A stretch of 7,077 bases of DNA from the NCBI GenBank assembly GCA_945827565.1, contig CALZNR010000069.1:1-7077 (forward strand). The letters run 5' to 3'. How positions within the stretch are numbered: position 1 is the first letter of the stretch; each line of letters begins with the position of its first letter. This DNA is from an uncultured Prevotella sp. Lineage in GTDB: Bacteria > Bacteroidota > Bacteroidia > Bacteroidales > Bacteroidaceae. Shown piece by piece: positions 7,034 through 7,077 of this stretch. The position numbers and the translations under genes are program-made. The notes under the pieces are model-generated. The model had not been told where the DNA came from and made no database searches. It saw only the letters and a list, made by a program, of their open reading frames with translations.

Positions 7034-7077
7034 CTGTCTCTTATACACATCTCCGAGCCCACGAGACAGGCAGAAAT
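7034..7077. other. Nextera transposase adapter and i7 index left in the assembly (not genomic)
   Basis: Bases 7034-7052 are the 19-base Nextera mosaic-end sequence CTGTCTCTTATACACATCT. Bases 7053-7067 (CCGAGCCCACGAGAC) are the read-2 side adapter extension. Bases 7068-7075 (AGGCAGAA) match the Nextera i7 index N703, and the last AT agrees with the start of the flow-cell primer region. The match is continuous over 44 bases. The frame of the last gene happens to stay open through it, so a naive gene call would append about 14 artificial residues. The mosaic end is a modified Tn5 end but is not evidence of a resident transposon. Confidence 0.98.

Noticed and set aside
7034..7052. A Tn5-like transposon end.
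   Set aside because: It is the engineered mosaic end followed by adapter and index bases, so it is library-preparation sequence.

Overview
The window looks like the end of a Bacteroidales contig, most likely from a Prevotella-like gut or oral organism. The evidence is the gene content: two proteins of the fimbrillin / Mfa-like family, a DUF3575 protein and an OmpA-like envelope protein of the type found beside Bacteroidetes fimbrial genes. The start regions are A-rich and lack Shine-Dalgarno sequences, which also fits. The genus is an inference. All genes are on the + strand.

Layout: (1) bases 2-1252 hold the 3' part of a fimbrillin-family gene cut by the window start. (2) A GC-rich hairpin at 1288-1325 separates it from (3) a second fimbrillin-family gene, 1363-2832. 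That gene carries an in-frame TGA at 1420-1422, exactly one codon before the expected lipoprotein cysteine, so it is annotated as a nonsense-interrupted gene. (4) A clear intrinsic terminator follows at 2856-2895, then a 61-base T-free leader. (5) Three envelope genes follow at close spacing: a DUF3575 outer-membrane-type protein (2967-3533), a 944-residue protein with an OmpA-like domain (3567-6401), and the 5' part of a predicted secreted beta-barrel-like protein (from 6405). (6) Bases 7034-7077 are not genomic: they are Illumina Nextera transposase adapter plus an index sequence left in the assembly, so true sequence ends at 7033 and the last gene is cut there.

Proposed working model (inference): the fimbrillin-family proteins are surface pilus or adhesin subunits of the type V (lipoprotein, strand-exchange) kind. 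The downstream trio would provide envelope support: two beta-barrel-like outer-membrane proteins and a large periplasmic protein that could contact peptidoglycan through its OmpA-like domain. No Mfa2/FimB-type anchor, regulator, recombinase or invertible promoter is visible here. Base composition rises from AT-rich in the first fimbrillin gene (about 30% GC in the first 60 bases by hand count) to GC-rich in the envelope trio (about 60% in bases 4861-4920), suggesting different histories for the two halves.
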